Of a DNA stretch of 64,000 nt, positions 19,894-31,080 are shown piece by piece. Made by a program: the position numbers and the translations under genes. Every line of letters starts with the position of its first letter. Position 1 is the first letter of the stretch. A model generated the notes under the pieces. It worked only from the letters and a program-made list of their open reading frames with translations, had not been told where the DNA came from and did no database searches. The DNA comes from Mercurialis annua (Eukaryota > Streptophyta > Magnoliopsida > Malpighiales > Euphorbiaceae). The DNA lies in contig NC_065570.1 in assembly GCF_937616625.2 (NCBI RefSeq), positions 3,916,001-3,980,000 on the forward strand. Reading direction: 5' to 3'.

Positions 19894-22800
19894 ATGGCAA
19901 TTAGACCAGAGGAAACAATGTCAAGTCCTTTCTTTCTACATCCTAATGAAAATCCTTCATTAATTTTAGTTTCTAATCTTTTAAATGGTAGTAATTACCA
20001 TCCATGGTTTAAGTCTATGAGAATGGCTTTAATCTCCAAGAACAAGTACAAATTTGTTGATGGAACAATTCAGATTCCAGATATTAATGATCCTCTATAT
20101 CCTGCGTGGGAAAGGTGTAATACTATGGTAATGTCATGGTTATACAGATCATGTACTTCTACTATTGCTGATAGTATTTCTTGCATGGATTCTGCTTTTG
20201 AAATATGGATTGATCTGAAGGATCGCTTCTCTCAAGGAGATGCTTACAGAATTGGTGATATTCAAGAGGAAATTTATGCTTTTAGGCAGAATACAATGTC
20301 TGTCACTGAGTATTTCACACATTTGAAATCACTTTGGGATGAACTGGTTAGTTTGAGACCATTCCCTGTTTGTATGTGTATTCCAAAGTGTATTTGCAAT
20401 GCCTTACCTCTGGTAAGAAAGAATCAATCCAATGATCAGGTTATAAAATTTTTGAAAGGACTGAATGATCAGTTTAGTACTGTGAGGCAACAAATCTTGA
20501 TGACAGAACCACTCCCTCCTATCAACAAGGTTTTTTCAATGGTTATTCAAAATGAAAGGCAGTTTGCTGGTAATATCAGCATGAGAAACATGATTGATTC
20601 AAATATCATGTTTACTAAAGGAGAGTGTGATGAAACTGCAGAATCTTATGATCCTAACTATGAGGCCAATGTTTGTTATGCACGAGGGAGAGGTTATTTT
20701 AGAGGAAATAGCAATTTCAAGAAGTTTGCTCCTATGCCTGGGTTCAAACAAAAGCTATGTTCCTATTGTGGATTGACTGGACATACTGTAGACATCTGCT
20801 ACAGGAAGCATGGTTACCCTCCAGGTTATCAATCCAGTTCTCAAACAAGGTTAAAGACTGATGGATCATATGCAAATCAAGTAGACTTTGAAGGTTTTCA
20901 TTCAACCAATGATAACACTGATAAAGGAGCCTCTACTACTCCACCAGGAACAGTCTTTCCATTCACAGCAGAGCAATGCCAGAAACTGATGGCTTTAATT
21001 CAAAATGAGTCAACTGGATCTAGTTCTCAAAATCCATTTGCTCATGCCAATGCATTATCTGCTACTTTTCAACCCAATTCTGAGACAACAGAAGGTATTC
21101 CTCATTGCCTTTTTTCATCTGTGTCTTATAAGAATAAGTGGATATTGGACACAGGAGCTACAGATCACATAGTCTGTGATTCAGCTCTTTTCAAAACATA
21201 CAATGTTGTTAAGAATGTCCATGTGAAGTTACCTAATGGTCATCTAGTACCTGTTACACATATTGGAAAGATTCACATTTCTGATAAGTTGATTCTAGAA
21301 AATGTGCTTCATGTTCCTGAATTTTCCTTTAACTTGATATCAGCAAGCAAGTTAACCGATAATCCACAGATATCATTGATTCTTCATCATGATTCTTGTT
21401 TTATCCAGGAATTGACTTCATGGACAATGATTGGCTTAGCTAAAAAGCAAGGGGGTCTTTACATTTTGCTAGAAAAACAAGCTGGACAAGCAAAATGTAA
21501 TAGTTTAGCCAAAATAAAAGAGCCAAGATCAATTTCTGATCTCTGGCACTATAGACTTGGTCATTTGTCTCATAATAGACTACAAATGATTAAACAATTT
21601 GATTCAAATGTCAATGTATCAAAATTAGAAGTCTGTGATGTATGTCATTTGGCAAAACAAAAAAGATCTCCTTTTCCTGTCAGTACATCTAGTACTAAGT
21701 CAATTTTTGATTTGGTGCATATAGACATATGGGGCCCTGTTTCTGTTTCTTCAATTCAAGGTTACAGGTACTTTGTTACTATAGTAGATGATTATTCAAG
21801 GTACACTTGGATTTTTCTCATGAAGCACAAGTCAGAAACTAGAGGAATTTTGCAGAATTTTGTGGTTCATGTTCAAACTCAGTTTGACAAGACTATTAAA
21901 ATAATGAGGACAGACAATGGCATGGAATTTACTTTCCCTGAGTTTTACAGCAGATATGGGATAGTACATCAGACCAGTTGTGTGCATACTCCTCAGCAGA
22001 ATGGAGTGGTTGAGAGAAAACACCAACACATTTTGAATGTTGCCAGGGCATTAAGATTTCAGTCAAGTTTGTCTATGACTTTTTGGGCTCACTGTGTTCT
22101 GCATGCCATACATTTGATCAACAGAATTCCATCCCCTGTGATTAAAAACAAAACTCCATTTCAATTACTACATGATAAAGTTCCTACTTATGATCATTTG
22201 AAGGTGTTTGGTTGTTTGGCCTTTGCTGCTGTCACTGAATCACATAGATTAAAGTTTGATGCAAGAGCCATGAAATGTCTATTTCTTGGATATCCTTTAC
22301 ATACCAAAGGATACATCATGTATAACCTGTCAACCAAGAAACTGTTCTATTCTAGAGATGTCACTTTCTATGAGAACATTTTTCCATTAAAAACAGTTTC
22401 TACTGAGAACCAAACCACAAAAATTCATTCTGATCTAGATTATCCTTTCCTTGTTCACTCTTATCCTTCTACAAATCTAGATCCCTCAGAATCACCTACT
22501 CAAATATCCCAACCATCACCAACCCCTTCTTCACCTTGGAATGCTGTTGCATCAGCAGACCCTTTACCTGCAGTTCCTGTTTTTCAGGATACTGAATTTC
22601 CTGAGCTTAGAAGATCTCAGAGGACTAGTCATTTACCTACTCACCTGAATGATTATCAGGTTACTTTACCACATACTACCTCACCTCACTCTCTTTCTTC
22701 TGTTCTCAGTTATGACAGGCTCTCTCCAGCTCATAAGAAATTCTGTTGCTCAGCAGCTTCTATTACTGAGCCTAAAACCTATAATCAAGCTTTGCAGTTT

Positions 22801-24306
22801 CCTTGTTGGACTGAAGCAATGAATAATGAAATCAATGCTCTACAGGCCAATGATACTTGGCTACTAACAGATTTACCTCCTGGAAAAAGGGCAATTGGTT
22901 GTAAGTGGGTCTATAAAGTCAAGTACAAGTCAAATGGTGAAATTGAGAGATGCAAAGCAAGACTTGTTGCAAAGGGCTACACACAGCAAGAAGGCCTAGA
23001 TTATCTTGAAACTTTTTCTCCAGTGGCAAAGATGACAACTATCAGGTTATTGCTTTCTTTATCAGCTATCAACAAATGGCATTTACATCAATTGGACATT
23101 AATAATGCATTTCTGCATGGAGACTTAGAGGAGGAGGTTTATATGCAGTTACCACCTGGATTTAAGAATCCATCATCCACAGCAAAGGTGTGCAAATTAC
23201 AAAAATCTCTATATGGTCTTAAGCAGGCTAGCAGGCAATGGCATGCCAAATTAACATGTGCTTTACATAGCCATGGTTTCAAAACTGCAGCTGCAGATCC
23301 TTCTTTGTTTATAAAACAAACTGCAGATGTTTTTCTTGCTCTATTGATATATGTGGATGATGTCATTATTGCAAGTCCTTCCTTAACTGCAATTCAAGAG
23401 ATTAAACATGTTCTGCATACTGAATTCAGTATAAAGGACCTTGGTTCCCTCAAATTCTTCTTAGGATTGGAGGTAGCTAGATCAGACACAGGAATAAATC
23501 TCTCTCAAAGGAAGTATGTTCTGGATCTTTTGACTGAGACACACATGCTTGACTGCAAACCAGCTCCTACACCTATGCTTGCTTCACAGAAACTAGTAAA
23601 GGATTCCACAGACTTGTTACCTGATAACTCAGAATACAGAAGGCTTGTTGGTAAACTTCTCTATCTATGTCATACCAGGCCTGATATATCCTTTGCAGTT
23701 CAGCAGCTGAGCCAGTTTCTTGATTGTCCTACAAGCACACATCTGCATGCTGCTCATAGAGTGCTGAAATATTTGAAAGCTTCTCCAGGCAAGGGTCTAT
23801 TTTTATCTGCAGCATCATCAGCTAAGATACAGGCTTTTACTGACTCTGACTGGGCAACTTGTCCAGAAACCAGAAGATCTATTTCTGGACACTGTGTTTT
23901 TCTAGGACACTCTTTAATTTCCTGGAGATCAAAGAAGCAAACTACTGTTTCTCGTTCTAGTGCTGAGGCTGAGTATAGAGCTTTGGCCAGTCTGACTTGT
24001 GAGTTACAATGGCTCTCTTTTCTTCTCACTGACTTAAAGCAAAGTTTTGCTATGCCTTTCTCAGTTTATTGTGATAATAGCTCAGCAATTCAACTGGCTC
24101 ATAATCCAGTTTATCATGAAAGGTCAAAACACATTGAAATAGATTGTCATATCATTCGAGAAAAGATTCATTCTGGTCTCATTCATCTTCTGCCTGTCAG
24201 CAGTACTAATCAAGTGGCAGATACCTTCACCAAACCATTAGCTCCCCTGGTTTTTCATAGTGCTATTTCCAAGCTGCATCTACAAGACCTGTATGATCCA
24301 GCTTGA
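19894..24306 (+). CDS. Copia gag-pol polyprotein, element 2
   Basis: 1,470 residues with no interruption, from the ATG at 19894 (context ACCATGGCA) to the TGA in the polypurine tract. Gag begins with HPNENPS near residue 15. The CCHC zinc knuckle starts at C289, protease DTGA at D419, the integrase HHCC finger near residue 550 with its catalytic core following, reverse transcriptase YVDD at Y1153, and RNase H with DSDW and the SSAEAEYRAL stretch towards the end. The last residues are DLYDPA. The leader between the primer-binding site and ATG is about 130 bp and holds a repeated CTTAGCATCCAAACAGATTT. All catalytic motifs are present, so it could be autonomous. Confidence 0.96.
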   Translation: MAIRPEETMSSPFFLHPNENPSLILVSNLLNGSNYHPWFKSMRMALISKNKYKFVDGTIQIPDINDPLYPAWERCNTMVMSWLYRSCTSTIADSISCMDSAFEIWIDLKDRFSQGDAYRIGDIQEEIYAFRQNTMSVTEYFTHLKSLWDELVSLRPFPVCMCIPKCICNALPLVRKNQSNDQVIKFLKGLNDQFSTVRQQILMTEPLPPINKVFSMVIQNERQFAGNISMRNMIDSNIMFTKGECDETAESYDPNYEANVCYARGRGYFRGNSNFKKFAPMPGFKQKLCSYCGLTGHTVDICYRKHGYPPGYQSSSQTRLKTDGSYANQVDFEGFHSTNDNTDKGASTTPPGTVFPFTAEQCQKLMALIQNESTGSSSQNPFAHANALSATFQPNSETTEGIPHCLFSSVSYKNKWILDTGATDHIVCDSALFKTYNVVKNVHVKLPNGHLVPVTHIGKIHISDKLILENVLHVPEFSFNLISASKLTDNPQISLILHHDSCFIQELTSWTMIGLAKKQGGLYILLEKQAGQAKCNSLAKIKEPRSISDLWHYRLGHLSHNRLQMIKQFDSNVNVSKLEVCDVCHLAKQKRSPFPVSTSSTKSIFDLVHIDIWGPVSVSSIQGYRYFVTIVDDYSRYTWIFLMKHKSETRGILQNFVVHVQTQFDKTIKIMRTDNGMEFTFPEFYSRYGIVHQTSCVHTPQQNGVVERKHQHILNVARALRFQSSLSMTFWAHCVLHAIHLINRIPSPVIKNKTPFQLLHDKVPTYDHLKVFGCLAFAAVTESHRLKFDARAMKCLFLGYPLHTKGYIMYNLSTKKLFYSRDVTFYENIFPLKTVSTENQTTKIHSDLDYPFLVHSYPSTNLDPSESPTQISQPSPTPSSPWNAVASADPLPAVPVFQDTEFPELRRSQRTSHLPTHLNDYQVTLPHTTSPHSLSSVLSYDRLSPAHKKFCCSAASITEPKTYNQALQFPCWTEAMNNEINALQANDTWLLTDLPPGKRAIGCKWVYKVKYKSNGEIERCKARLVAKGYTQQEGLDYLETFSPVAKMTTIRLLLSLSAINKWHLHQLDINNAFLHGDLEEEVYMQLPPGFKNPSSTAKVCKLQKSLYGLKQASRQWHAKLTCALHSHGFKTAAADPSLFIKQTADVFLALLIYVDDVIIASPSLTAIQEIKHVLHTEFSIKDLGSLKFFLGLEVARSDTGINLSQRKYVLDLLTETHMLDCKPAPTPMLASQKLVKDSTDLLPDNSEYRRLVGKLLYLCHTRPDISFAVQQLSQFLDCPTSTHLHAAHRVLKYLKASPGKGLFLSAASSAKIQAFTDSDWATCPETRRSISGHCVFLGHSLISWRSKKQTTVSRSSAEAEYRALASLTCELQWLSFLLTDLKQSFAMPFSVYCDNSSAIQLAHNPVYHERSKHIEIDCHIIREKIHSGLIHLLPVSSTNQVADTFTKPLAPLVFHSAISKLHLQDLYDPA

Positions 24307-24313
24307 GGGGGTG

Positions 24314-24619
24314 TATTGCAGCATATCAAAGCCTTCAGCATTGAAGACTTTGTAATTCAGCAGCAAGTTTGGTATTTTGATTACTTCCTCAAGAAGCAAC
24401 TTCATCCAACTGGATCCAGCTCATAATCCAGCTCATGCCAGCTCATGCCAGCTCACCTATCTCAGTAAAGCAAGCAACATGAGGATAGTGTGCTTTCTTA
24501 GGAAGAGTTTGTTACAAAACGGTTATTTTGTAATGTCTATAAATAGAGAGTTTACTCTCAAAACAAAGTAATCTGTTTTTTTACAAGATTAATAAAATTC
24601 TCTTTTTCACTTTTCTTCA
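24314..24619 (+). repeat. 3' LTR of copia element 2
   Basis: 306 bp, with the same sequence as the 5' LTR. Both copies encode the same 64-codon chance frame, which confirms identity across most of the LTR. Confidence 0.95.
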
Positions 24620-24700
24620 ATAATAAAAAAATTAAAAAAGAAAATTATCGCAAATTTTTATTGGCTTGTTATAAATATGACATGTCACATCCAATACATG
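24620..24700. mobile_element. Right part of the MITE split by copia element 2
   Basis: ATCGCAAATTTTTATTGGCT and the ATGACATGTCAC word correspond to the reverse complement of 46480-46530, and the flanking ATGAGATAAACACTC is like the flank at 46450-46470. The first five bases are the duplicated ATAAT target. Confidence 0.6.
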
Positions 24701-26325
24701 AGATAAACACTCCCACAACTGACATAATAGACCATAAACAATCTCTTTTTCAAATTTATTCGAACTTTTACAAATATATTGATTTTTTTTATAAATTTAA
24801 AATCAAAATGAATTTTAACTAAAACAACTAGATGATTTGATCAAATCAATTAACTGATTTAACTTATAGATAAATCAAATAATGGATTAGATCAAAAATT
24901 AGAATTTTATTTTTAGATAGACTCTATTAGTTTGATCTAACTTCAAGAGTTTATAATAGTAGTTATTTTTAAACATTTTTTTTTGAATAAAATAAAATAA
25001 ATAATAGTAGTTATTTTTAAACATTATTTATGTGTTAAGCTTCAAACAATACTTCATTAGTTTTAAATTGATAGTCAATTTAGAATAGACATAATTACGA
25101 AAATATTTAATTGTCAAGATAATTTATAAAAAGTTTCAATAATCTTAATTGTAACCTTTTTTAAAGTAATTTTTAAAATGTATTTTATTAATACAATTAT
25201 TTATAATATTATTATACTTAGGTAAATGCCAAAACCTTGATGAATAAGCCATATAGATTATAATGACCCAGTTCTAAAATTCAGTTTTTTTTTTTTTCAG
25301 AAATTCTCCATTTGTTTTGGAAGAATATAATGTAATGTAAGCTTTTAGTTGTTGAAGTCTCAGTCTCTGTTAAAAAAAACTGATGATCAGGAATAAAGTA
25401 AGCCATTAACATAGTTTGTCTAAGCTTCAATAATTCTGTCCAGACATTTGTAGATAAGACTTATGCATGAGAGATACTACAACAAGCAACCAATATGCCT
25501 CTGTGGAAATCCAGAGATTCTTGATTTGTTTCGAATAGCAAATTGGAGATTAGATCAACCCTAAATTGTCTATTTAATAAACAGACTAGGCTTTATTTGA
25601 TAGGATCAATTTCAATTCTTGAATACCATTTAAATTTTACACTAAAATTATAGTATAAGTTTATTCCATGTTTCCAACCTATAACACCTTTTAACATTAA
25701 TAAATAGATTATTCTCATAAAATATATCGCGTTTGTTCGATTTAAATATAATCTATCAAATGTGGCACCACACATACCCATCCTTTTATTTTTTTAGCAT
25801 AGAAAGCTCAAATTTTCATATATTGTTTTTAGCAAAATGTGTTGTATGCTGTCGTTTTAGTCATATAAAATGGCCAAGACGACACCGGTTTTACAGAAAA
25901 TAACACATAAAACGACATTAAACCATAGTTTAAAAAGTTTTTTAGAAAATGAGATGTACCATGAGATGTATGTTAAATAGTACTTAAATAAAAAAACACA
26001 AAAGTTGAGAATATTATATGAAAATAACCTTAAAAATTGCACTTATATTTTTTTGGCATAGGATAAGAAAAACCCTTTAAATTATTCAAAAACGAGCACA
26101 CAAGCTTTTTGTTATATTTTTTGACCATTTGGATACTTAATGTTTTTAAATGGTAGAAATAAACTCGCACGCTTAAAAAACCCACAGATATAACTAGAGT
26201 TTAACATAAGTTATGCTCTTTTTAAATAACTTGAAAAATAATATATACTTGGACCTATTCTTTTTATTTTGTTTTCTTACGAGTACTTCTACAATTTTCG
26301 TTTGATAAACCACCGAGTGTCAGAC
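24701..26325. other. Intergenic, AT-rich
   Basis: No gene is supported. There is a short direct repeat of AATAGTAGTTATTTTTAAAC at about 24955-24975 and 25003-25022. Nothing else stands out. Confidence 0.4.
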
Positions 26326-27080
26326 TAGGTATTTAGGAACACATCAATGTCCTGCAAGAAAATATCAAAAAGAATATTAACAGAGGTTTTCGGATGTCAA
26401 AGCGATCAAATATTTTATAGAAAAAAAAGTAAGAAAATATGAAGAAGATAAAAGAATAATAGTTAGAGTAGGAAGATAATTTATCTATGATTTATCTAGA
26501 ACGTGGTTTATACATGAGACCATATGATTAATACTGATTTTTTTCTCACCAATATCTATATGCTAATATTATAGTGTTTTTTCATATTATGCCTATATAC
26601 GTATGTTTGAGAATACATATTTTATTAAATAGATCTTTATAATTCAAGTTCTCTTATTCCGAGTTTATGACTCTCTTGCTCGAATCTTGGAGTCTCTTCC
26701 TCGAGTTTCGATGTTTCTTCGGGATCTTATATGATTTCGATGTTGCTCGGGTCAACTTAATTATGTTAGATTTGATGAAATTTAAAGAATGTTATTATAT
26801 TCTGAAAATGTATTGATATCACTATCGAATATGGTGTGACATAATTTTCATTATGATATAACAACTAACATCTTATTAGAGAAAAGCCCTAAAATGAGAA
26901 TTCTCCTTTGCGGTGGAGATCCAAGCACATGAAATTGAATTTTGGCCTATGCTTTTCATTCATCACATGTAATTAAAGAGATAAGTCCTTAATTTAACTT
27001 GCATTTCATAATAATTACCAAATCAAAATCTCTTAATTTAATTGGATTGCCCTAACTATATTTTAATATTTGATCATCAA
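26326..27080. repeat. Dispersed 0.75-kb repeat, copy B
   Basis: It is colinear with 749-1482: the words GGAACACATCAATGTCCTGC, TCTAGAACGTGGT, CATATGATTAAT and GGTGGAGATCCAAGCACATG occur in the same order. The copies have diverged by substitutions and indels. This shows that the block is a mobile or segmentally copied repeat and not part of the DMP unit. Confidence 0.7.
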
Positions 27081-28680
27081 CTGATCCTATGATTTCTTGG
27101 AATGTGTAAGGCATTACATGTAATGATAATCTCATCTACAAACTTGATATGCTAATGATTGTTAAATTTATTTATTTTTTCTTAACAAAAAATTAATAAT
27201 AATTAGGTGTTCATATAATTTGGTTAATCAACAATTAATCATCATTTCGTTCTTTCTTTTATTTGGAAATTGCCAATTGTTATAGTCCTCTTAAAAACAA
27301 AGATATGAGACAAGTGTTAGCCTATTTGAGTTGGGTTGTCTCATCATGCATGAATTAGCTTATCCAATATCACTTACTATTTCTATAATATTAAATAGAC
27401 TTATTTTGTTGCTTAAAATAAACTACCACTACCCATTTTTTTGTGATGTAATTCCTCACGTTATTGCTTGACATTGATTTATGCAAAACAAAACAATTTG
27501 TTTTTTTCTTGTTCTTTAACAAGCAAAAATTCTTGATTTGGTCGGTGAAAAAGCTATACCCTTTTTGATTTCAATCCAACTTAATGCATCAAAACTAGCT
27601 TATGGGAGTGTCAGCAAGTAAATGACCTCTGTTAAAAACAAATTGAATTAAAAATTAATCAAATCATTTCATTTATTTAATCAACAAATAAATAATTTTA
27701 ATGGAAACTGATATAATCAAATTAACCGAAGTTTTTAAAATATAAAACTGATCGACCAAATCAGTCAATTTATTAAGTTGAACCAATAAAAATATTTTAA
27801 AAAAATACTTATAAATAAATGAAAAATATATAGTATAATATTTGGTTAATCCTGAACTGTTATTGAATCAATTTTTTATTAATCAAATCAACCAAACTAA
27901 CTAAATTAACTAAAATTTAATCCAAACAAATCGATTACTTTATTTAATTTGATTTAATTGAACTCTCCCTCATCTCTAAGCATAAATGTACTAGTAGTTA
28001 CTGAATTTTACAATCTCAAAAGAACTAAATCACATTAGAGCATGCTGGCTAGCAATAGCTAACCACTTTTAAAAAAATAAACAACAAGATCAGCACATGA
28101 TCTTATACTTTTAGGTATAGTATTAAAAGTAAAACGTACCCTAAAATACTTAAAATACAAAACACTTATGCTATAAAATTTAAAAACTCTAAAAAAGAAG
28201 AAAAATCTTTTTTGATCTTTTATTTTGCCAAGTCTAGCTACTACCACTAATGATTCACAAAGTGAAAAATTTGTAACAAAAGAAGAGAAAGCTACACACA
28301 AAGATGTGACTAAAATTGCCCTTTTCCCATAGAAGTGGCAAAGTTAGTCTCTTTTTGCATTAAAAAACAAAAATGGATGTGAAAGGTAGGAGATGGGTGG
28401 GTTAGGGTTTGAAGCATAAGAGGACAATTATGATTGTAGTTTGGAACAGACTCAAATGTGTTGGAGCCACAATAACCCACAATTGCCTTTTTCACTATTC
28501 TTTTGAATCTTTTTTAGGTTTTCTTTAATTTTTTTAGACTTTTTTTGGTTTCATTAGAATTATATAAAGGAATCAAGAGAATAATAATTGCCTCAAAGTT
28601 TGCAATAGTTTTGATTTTTGGGCCCCATGGATCTTGGATGTGGGTTCCACAAAAAAAATGATCCTAATCTTCAAGGGATG
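27081..28680. other. Intergenic, AT-rich
   Basis: No gene is supported. Bases 27610-27970 contain repeated AAATTAACC/AATCAAA words typical of old degenerate repeats. Open frames at 28059-28301 and 28310-28495 have no domain. Confidence 0.4.
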
Positions 28681-28820
28681 GCTGGGTGGGCTACTTTTTC
28701 ACAAGGTCTATTCTTTAGTTTCTGTTTCTTGCAAATTTAATAGCTAGGATAGGATTGCTCTCAATTAGAGTTTAGGGGTGTATGTTACCTTTGTATAAAA
28801 GTTCAAGGGTTTATCTACAT
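28681..28820. repeat. Short direct repeat flanking the nested cluster, left copy
   Basis: The ordered words GGGCTAC, AGTTTC, TTGCAAATT, AGGATTGC, CTCAATTA and AAGGGTTTA recur at 31081-31210. The two copies bracket the 28.85-31.08 kb transposon cluster. Confidence 0.6.
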
Positions 28821-28990
28821 CTGACTTCAATCTTCAAATAATCGGTGGACATTAGGGGTGTAAATGAGTCGAGTCAAGTCGATTATTGAAAAAATTGAAA
28901 TTGGCTCATTTAATTTTGAATGGAGTTACAAATTAATATATTGAGATTTTTTGAATTCATCAAAAGGTCACAAGCTTAATGAGTTTCATT

Positions 28991-29723
28991 TTTTTTCGCA
29001 ATGGCTAAATTTTTTATTAATATAATAAAAATTACATATGAACGATTCCTCAACACATTGAGTGAAGTATTCTAAAAGAGATGACGGGAATTGTAGAAAT
29101 TACAGTCATCAACTACAATTTTTCTAACCACCAAGCGGGTCACCCAAAAATTAGACTTGATTTTATTAACATGCTCGTACAATTTTCGGAACGTTCTAGA
29201 AGAGTCTAATCTCTGAACGTTCCATACTAAGTGATTATTGATCTCGATGGTCCTGCATTGCTTGAGCCACCGTTAAAGCAACATCCACAAAAACACCTTC
29301 CTCATTAATCAACTCCAAAGCTCGAACCGTCTCTGGTTCATAGTTAAAAATCTGTCGTAAGATGACGACTCTAAATATTTCAGAGATCCGAGTCGTTTGC
29401 ACCGCAAAAAACAATTTCATCTCCAAAGATGAAAAAAACTATTATTAATTTCGATTAGATCAGATCTAATCTCAATTAAAATACTAGGGTAGAAATTTAT
29501 TTTTAGATCTAGACCAATTGGCCAAGAAAAAAACTTTATTCAAAATTAAAGATAAAAACTGGAAAAACTGAATTTTAGAGATTGGGGAAGTGATTTTTGA
29601 CTAAGAATGGCCAAAAACCACCTCCCAAATAAACAAGAAGAAGAGAAATTACTAGAGTTTGAGAGGTTTTTCAAAAGAGAGGCGGCTGGGGTTAGGGTTT
29701 AGGAAAAAAAAAGTTAAACCAGC
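28991..29723 (-). mobile_element. Non-autonomous or truncated non-LTR retroelement
   Basis: It is flanked by a 14-bp direct repeat TAATGAGTTTCATT (28977-28990 and 29724-29737). On the minus strand it ends in an A run (the T run just after 28990), as expected for target-primed reverse transcription. The 5' part is pyrimidine-rich (AAACCCTAACCCCAGCCGCC), then a hairpin (29586-29625), and a frame of 63 codons at 29235-29426 without recognisable domain. It is similar in layout to the element split by copia 3. Confidence 0.75.
29586..29625. repeat. Imperfect hairpin, GAGGTG module copy 1
   Basis: The arms are GGAAGTGATTTTTG and CAAAAACCACCTCC. This is the same module, with changes, as at 30524-30559 and 33885-33924. 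Confidence 0.7.
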
Positions 29724-29742
29724 TAATGAGTTTCATTGAGTT

Positions 29743-29803
29743 TGTGAATAATTAGAGAAGAGAAAATATATTATTGAATCGAATGATGATAGATTGATTA
29801 CAA

Positions 29804-29835
<32 letters not shown>

Positions 29836-29915
29836 CTAGAATAGTTCTAATCGAATAAGAACTTTTAAGGATATGAACCTTTAATCATAATAGGAGAAGG
29901 AGATATATTCCAATA
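29743..29915 (-). repeat. 3' LTR of the small LTR element
   Basis: 173 bp, including a TA repeat at about 29806-29834. It is preceded, in minus-strand order, by the polypurine tract. Confidence 0.85.
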
Positions 29916-30012
29916 CTCCCCCTCAAGTTGGAGCATGAGGATCGATCATGCCCAACTTGGACAATAACATAGTAACAATTCGACCATCAATAAGACTAAA
30001 CTTGTGTTTAGG

Positions 30013-30176
30013 CCAATCGATAATTTTGAGTTTTAAGACTTGATGGTCTTCTTTAATATTTGCAGTTTAAGGACTTGCGTCGGTCCCAATTAATAATTTT
30101 CAGTTTTAAAACTTGATGGTCTCCTTCAATATTTGCAGTTTAAGGACTTGCGTCGGTCCCAATCAATAATTGGACG
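30013..30176. repeat. 73-bp tandem repeat, about 2.2 copies
   Basis: TTTAAGGACTTGCGTCGGTC appears at 30066 and 30139. The preceding ACTTGATGGTCT word keeps the same 73-bp period. The repeat lies inside the small LTR element. Confidence 0.85.
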
Positions 30177-30257
30177 AAAAATATTCTTCGTAGTTTTTGC
30201 CTTTCTGAGCCACCGGGCTAATTTTAATACCCGAGTGATTCGAAGGGTGAAGATAAC

Positions 30258-30450
30258 ATGGAGACTTGAAGTGCGGCGGCGGTGGCGAGTATGGCGGCGG
30301 CGGCAACATCTTTCTTTTCCATATAAAGTAGAAAAAAAGAAAAAAATAGAAAACAATAATAAACTAGTAACATATAAAAAAAATATCATTGGAGACTTGA
30401 AGTGTGGCGGCAGCGAGTATGGCGGCGGCGACATCTTTCTTGTCCATATA
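30258..30450. repeat. Duplicated GGC-rich segment, period 131 bp
   Basis: GGAGACTTGAAGTG followed by GGCGG clusters, ACATCTTTCTT and CCATATA occurs at about 30260 and again at 30391. Two antiparallel open frames overlap here because of the GGC repeats; I do not call them genes. Confidence 0.8.
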
Positions 30451-30523
30451 GAGTAGAAAAATTAAAAAAAGAAGAATACAAAACAATAATATATAATAAA
30501 AAACGAAAATTTAAAAGAGGTGT

Positions 30524-30559
30524 GAGGTGATTTTGGTTAAAAATAACCAAAATCACCTC
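30524..30559. repeat. Perfect 16-bp hairpin, GAGGTG module copy 2
   Basis: The arms GAGGTGATTTTGGTTA (30524-30539) and TAACCAAAATCACCTC (30544-30559) pair without mismatch around a four-A loop. The hairpin lies shortly after the primer-binding site in minus-strand order. Confidence 0.9.
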
Positions 30560-30613
30560 CCTAAAATAGTAAGATATGTGCGGAGATCAAGGATCAATTT
30601 TGCTCTGATACCG

Positions 30614-30772
30614 TGTGAATAATTAGAGAAGAGAAAATATATTATTGAATCGAATGATGATAGATTGATTACAAGCATATATATATATATAACTAGAATA
30701 GTTCTAATCGAATAAGAACTTCTAAGGATATGAACCTTTAATCATAATAGGAGAAGGAGATATATTCTAATA
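30614..30772 (-). repeat. 5' LTR of the small LTR element
   Basis: 159 bp, about 14 bp shorter than its partner because the TA repeat is shorter; otherwise only a few substitutions are seen. Confidence 0.85.
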
Positions 30773-31080
30773 GTTTTATTTTTATTTAGTAAATTTGAAT
30801 CAAAATTAAATACCATTTTCCTTTATACATATAAATAAATTTAAATGATCTGCAATATATTTATTAAGTATATAAATATGTCTTGAGGTTTAAAAGTTCA
30901 AATAACAAATATCAAAATAACACATAAGAAAAAATCTAATCGCGAGTTTGAAAAATCAAATATCACTAAAATTTAGAATGACTCGTTTACTAAACGAGCT
31001 TTAAAAATTAAAGGTTTAATTAGTTTTATTGAGTGCGAAATTTTGAGTATCTCTCGAGCGAGATCAATTGGCTTATACCC

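Larger units (their letters stand above)
19445..24619 (+). mobile_element. Complete Ty1/copia retrotransposon 2 (very young)
   Basis: The element is 5,175 bp long. Its LTRs (19445-19750 and 24314-24619) are both 306 bp and identical as far as I can read. The perfect 5-bp target duplication is ATAAT (19440-19444 and 24620-24624). It has a primer-binding site, a full gag-pol frame, and a polypurine tract TTGAGGGGG ending two bases (TG) before the 3' LTR. It is inserted inside a MITE. It is related to elements 1 and 3 by protein but has unrelated LTR sequence. Confidence 0.97.
29743..30772 (-). mobile_element. Small non-autonomous LTR retroelement (TRIM/LARD-like)
   Basis: The direct repeats 29743-29915 and 30614-30772 differ mainly in the length of a TA microsatellite. 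On the minus strand the right copy is the 5' LTR, followed by a near-perfect primer-binding site (CGGTATCAGAGC, 30602-30613 reversed). The left copy is the 3' LTR, preceded by a polypurine tract TTGAGGGGGAG (just right of 29915). The termini on that strand are TA...CA. The 698-bp interior has no gag or pol, only a 73-bp tandem repeat, a 131-bp GGC-rich duplication and a perfect hairpin. The flanks GAGTT and GTTTT do not form an intact target duplication. Confidence 0.85.

Noticed and set aside
30126..30456. Two antiparallel frames of about 105 codons
   Set aside because: Generated by GGC and GAA-rich tandem repeats inside a coding-free LTR element; no domain and low complexity.
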